Assembly (NCBI GenBank): GCA_934675695.1 | Contig: CAKURN010000075.1 | Location: 1-6,892 of the forward strand | Source: an uncultured Candidatus Melainabacteria bacterium | GTDB lineage: Bacteria > Cyanobacteriota > Vampirovibrionia > Gastranaerophilales > Gastranaerophilaceae | Direction: 5' to 3' | DNA length: 6,892 bases | Shown here: positions 5,567-6,892 of the stretch, in pieces | How positions within the stretch are numbered: position 1 is the first letter of the stretch | Layout: each line of letters begins with the position of its first letter | Position numbers and translations under genes: made by a program | The notes under the pieces: generated by a model | What the model was told of the DNA's origin: nothing | Databases searched by the model: none | The model's input: the letters and a program-made list of their open reading frames with translations, nothing else

Positions 5567-6103
5567 ATGATAAAGAAGAAATTTTATATTTTATTTAGTG
5601 TTGTTTTTACACTATTTTGTCTGTTGGGTTTGTTTGGTGTTTCTTTTTGTTATGAACCTGTACAAGTCGTTAATATCACAAAAGAAGATATCCAAAACGC
5701 AAGACCCACAACACCTGATGTATATTTGACTCCAAAAGAATTAAAAATTGTAGAAATGATGGAAAGAAGACATTTTTTAAACACTTATCCTGATTTGTCC
5801 GCAAAAGAACGCCTAAAAAACCTCGAATATGAGCTTTTGGGGAGATGTTGGCAATATACAGATAAAGAAACCAGACTAAAAACTCTAAAACTCGCTTCTT
5901 CAAATATTATGTTACAAGGAACGTCATTGCCTGCTTCTATCAGTTCAAAACGCAATGCAAAAAGAATGACGAATGATGCCATAAAAATGAGAAAAAAAGA
6001 TGATGTAGGACTAATTGACGGTATGTTGAGGCTCATTAGCCCTGAAACATACCGTCAATATAGAAGTTATTCTGATAAGATGTATAATGATTATGAGTAT
6101 TGA
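5567..6103 (+). CDS. Exported small protein with RLxxLE-type repeat, unknown function
   Basis: A 178-residue protein of unknown function. Residues 1-28 are a signal peptide or N-terminal anchor (MIKKK and a long hydrophobic core ending near SFCYE). There is a cysteine at 28, but VSFC is not a good lipobox, so I do not call a lipoprotein. The mature part is basic and helical. Residues 74-95 (YPDLSAKERLKNLEYELLGR then CW) and 97-116 (YTDKETRLKTLKLASSNIML) are two imperfect copies of a unit built on RLKxL (82-86, 103-107). This resembles the RLExxVFG-type repeats I associate with cell-envelope proteins of Vampirovibrionia and cyanobacteria; that link is from memory. The C-terminus is rich in Lys, Arg and Tyr. 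There is no Shine-Dalgarno before the ATG, but the signal peptide fixes the start. The gene ends 12 bases from the convergent gene at 6116, with no terminator between. Confidence 0.82.
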   Translation: MIKKKFYILFSVVFTLFCLLGLFGVSFCYEPVQVVNITKEDIQNARPTTPDVYLTPKELKIVEMMERRHFLNTYPDLSAKERLKNLEYELLGRCWQYTDKETRLKTLKLASSNIMLQGTSLPASISSKRNAKRMTNDAIKMRKKDDVGLIDGMLRLISPETYRQYRSYSDKMYNDYEY

Positions 6104-6115
6104 TGGTTATTCGTC

Positions 6116-6892
6116 TTATTTTTCACCTAATATGTCACATGCAAATTTTAGGTATTTTTCTCTGTCGTCAGGAGAATCGAAACTGTTGATTAGATTTGCC
6201 AAATTTCCAAAACCATGTGCTCCTGATATCCATCTGAGCATTTTTATATCATCACCATCATTAAGTCCATTATTTTCTGCTTTTTTATATAAAATTTCTA
6301 ATGCTTTTTTTGCAGTGTCATAATCATAAACACCATCTTTATTAAACTCATAAGTTTCATCTATTCCATCGAATTCTTGTTCAAGCCCTAAATCATAAAT
6401 TAATTTTTTTATATCATCACCATCACATTCGATACTGCTAATATCACAGAGTTCGTTCAAGTAGTCAGCTAATTCGTCACTATCATCACTTGCTCCTAGT
6501 AAGTACTGCAGTTTATATGTAGTTTCTAAATTTTCTTTAATAGTCTCATCTTCTAGACTATCTATCATACTTCTTATTGTTGTAAAATAGTCTTCAGAAC
6601 CAATTGTTATAGTAGTTTCCGCATTATTAGCTGTTGTTGTTTTTTTCAAGCTTGTAATTTTACCTTCTTCATTTGTAATTATCGTATATGCTGTATCTTT
6701 CATCTTGACTACTTCGGTTTTATTTTTATCTACATCTGTAGCAGTCTCATAACTACACAACATAGCATCTTCGCTCACTACATTGTTCATAATATCTTTA
6801 CTTTTAAAATTTATCAAGTAGGTTTTCTTGTCCTTATCATAAGTATATGTACCTACTTGTTGTCCTTGTTTGCCTTCGTCATCAAGTTCATA
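6116..6892 (-). CDS. C-terminal part of an acidic protein of unknown function (5' end outside window)
   Basis: The last 258 residues of a larger protein. The frame is open right to the window edge: 25 codons before the TTG at 6817 contain no stop, so the apparent start there is not real. The visible N-terminal third is beta-like and Thr/Lys/Asp-rich (GTYTYDKDKKTYLINF, later ITSLKK, TTITIG), suggesting short strands. The rest is helical and strongly acidic. DGDDIK occurs twice, at visible residues 157-162 and 212-217, 55 residues apart and written with identical codons. Each copy follows a Leu-rich helix, and an EF-hand-like loop (EFNKDGVYDYDT, 6314-6349) lies between. Calcium binding is possible but unproven. 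No family is recognised, and no signal peptide can be judged because the N-terminus is missing. It converges on the exported-protein gene at 5567-6103. Confidence 0.8.
   Translation of the reverse strand, partial: YELDDEGKQGQQVGTYTYDKDKKTYLINFKSKDIMNNVVSEDAMLCSYETATDVDKNKTEVVKMKDTAYTIITNEEGKITSLKKTTTANNAETTITIGSEDYFTTIRSMIDSLEDETIKENLETTYKLQYLLGASDDSDELADYLNELCDISSIECDGDDIKKLIYDLGLEQEFDGIDETYEFNKDGVYDYDTAKKALEILYKKAENNGLNDGDDIKMLRWISGAHGFGNLANLINSFDSPDDREKYLKFACDILGEK
6241..6425. repeat. Exact 20-base direct repeat pair (6241-6260 and 6406-6425)
   Basis: Twenty identical bases beginning TTTTTATATC and ending ATCACCATCA occur at 6241-6260 and 6406-6425, 165 bases (55 codons) apart, in the same frame of the acidic gene. 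On the coding strand both spell DGDDIK. The bases on either side differ. The identity at synonymous positions suggests a recent or conserved internal duplication rather than convergence. Confidence 0.7.

Noticed and set aside
5567..5653. Lipoprotein signal in the exported protein
   Set aside because: There is a cysteine at residue 28, but the preceding VSF lacks the small residues of a lipobox.
5676..6036. Two overlapping minus-strand frames (5676-5903 and 5785-6036) inside the exported-protein gene
   Set aside because: They are opposite a frame with a clear signal peptide, have no ribosome binding sites and are shadows of that gene.
6087..6323. 78-codon plus-strand frame starting near the end of the exported-protein gene
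   Set aside because: It lies opposite the acidic gene and its Ser/Phe-rich translation is what the complement of Asp/Glu/Lys codons gives. No ribosome binding site.
6371..6376. Single GAATTC site
   Set aside because: I found only one in the window, in the acidic gene. One site says nothing about avoidance or about the specificity of the methyltransferase.

Overview
The window is AT-rich bacterial DNA using the standard bacterial code: TGG for Trp, TGA and TAA as stops, and no in-frame TGA inside any accepted gene. It holds eight protein genes, two of them cut by the window edges. There are no rRNA, tRNA, CRISPR or insertion-sequence features. Two small exported proteins (one with an RLxxLE-type repeat, one with HExxH plus EExxAW), a HEAT-like mini-protein and very low G+C remind me of gut Vampirovibrionia/Gastranaerophilales. 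That placement is a guess from general resemblance and should be held loosely.

Positions 1-2559 (minus strand) carry a two-gene DNA restriction-modification cassette. An EcoRI-family adenine methyltransferase (1315-2559) is followed after 2 bases by a nuclease (1-1312, running off the left edge) that joins a GmrSD/DUF262 domain (DGQQR motif) to a classical zinc-finger HNH domain. The cassette has a recognisable promoter (TTGTTT-N17-TATAAT, 2592-2620) and a strong ribosome binding site (AAGGGG) before the methyltransferase. The nuclease's ribosome binding site lies within the last codons of the methyltransferase, so modification is made first and restriction is probably translationally coupled. 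This is the most interesting part of the window: DUF262 nucleases are best known as modification-dependent (type IV-like) enzymes, yet here one is paired with a modifying enzyme.

Positions 2683-4355 (minus strand) carry a housekeeping operon: a small winged-helix protein (4026-4355) and an RlmD/RumA-type 23S rRNA uracil-5 methyltransferase (2683-4023) with TRAM domain, 4Fe-4S cysteines and catalytic cysteine all present. The restriction cassette lies directly downstream with no clear terminator between, and sampled stretches of it look richer in G+C than rlmD, which suggests acquisition.

Divergent from that operon is a 100-residue HEAT-like protein (4476-4778, plus strand) ending at a strong bidirectional terminator (4799-4829). 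The terminator is shared with a convergent gene for a secreted putative zinc metallopeptidase (4835-5401, minus). The metallopeptidase start has no good Shine-Dalgarno but is preceded by a bulged hairpin (5411-5452). A second exported small protein (5567-6103, plus) diverges from it, also without a clear ribosome binding site. The right end (6116-6892, minus) is the C-terminal 258 residues of an unrecognised acidic protein whose 5' end lies outside the window.
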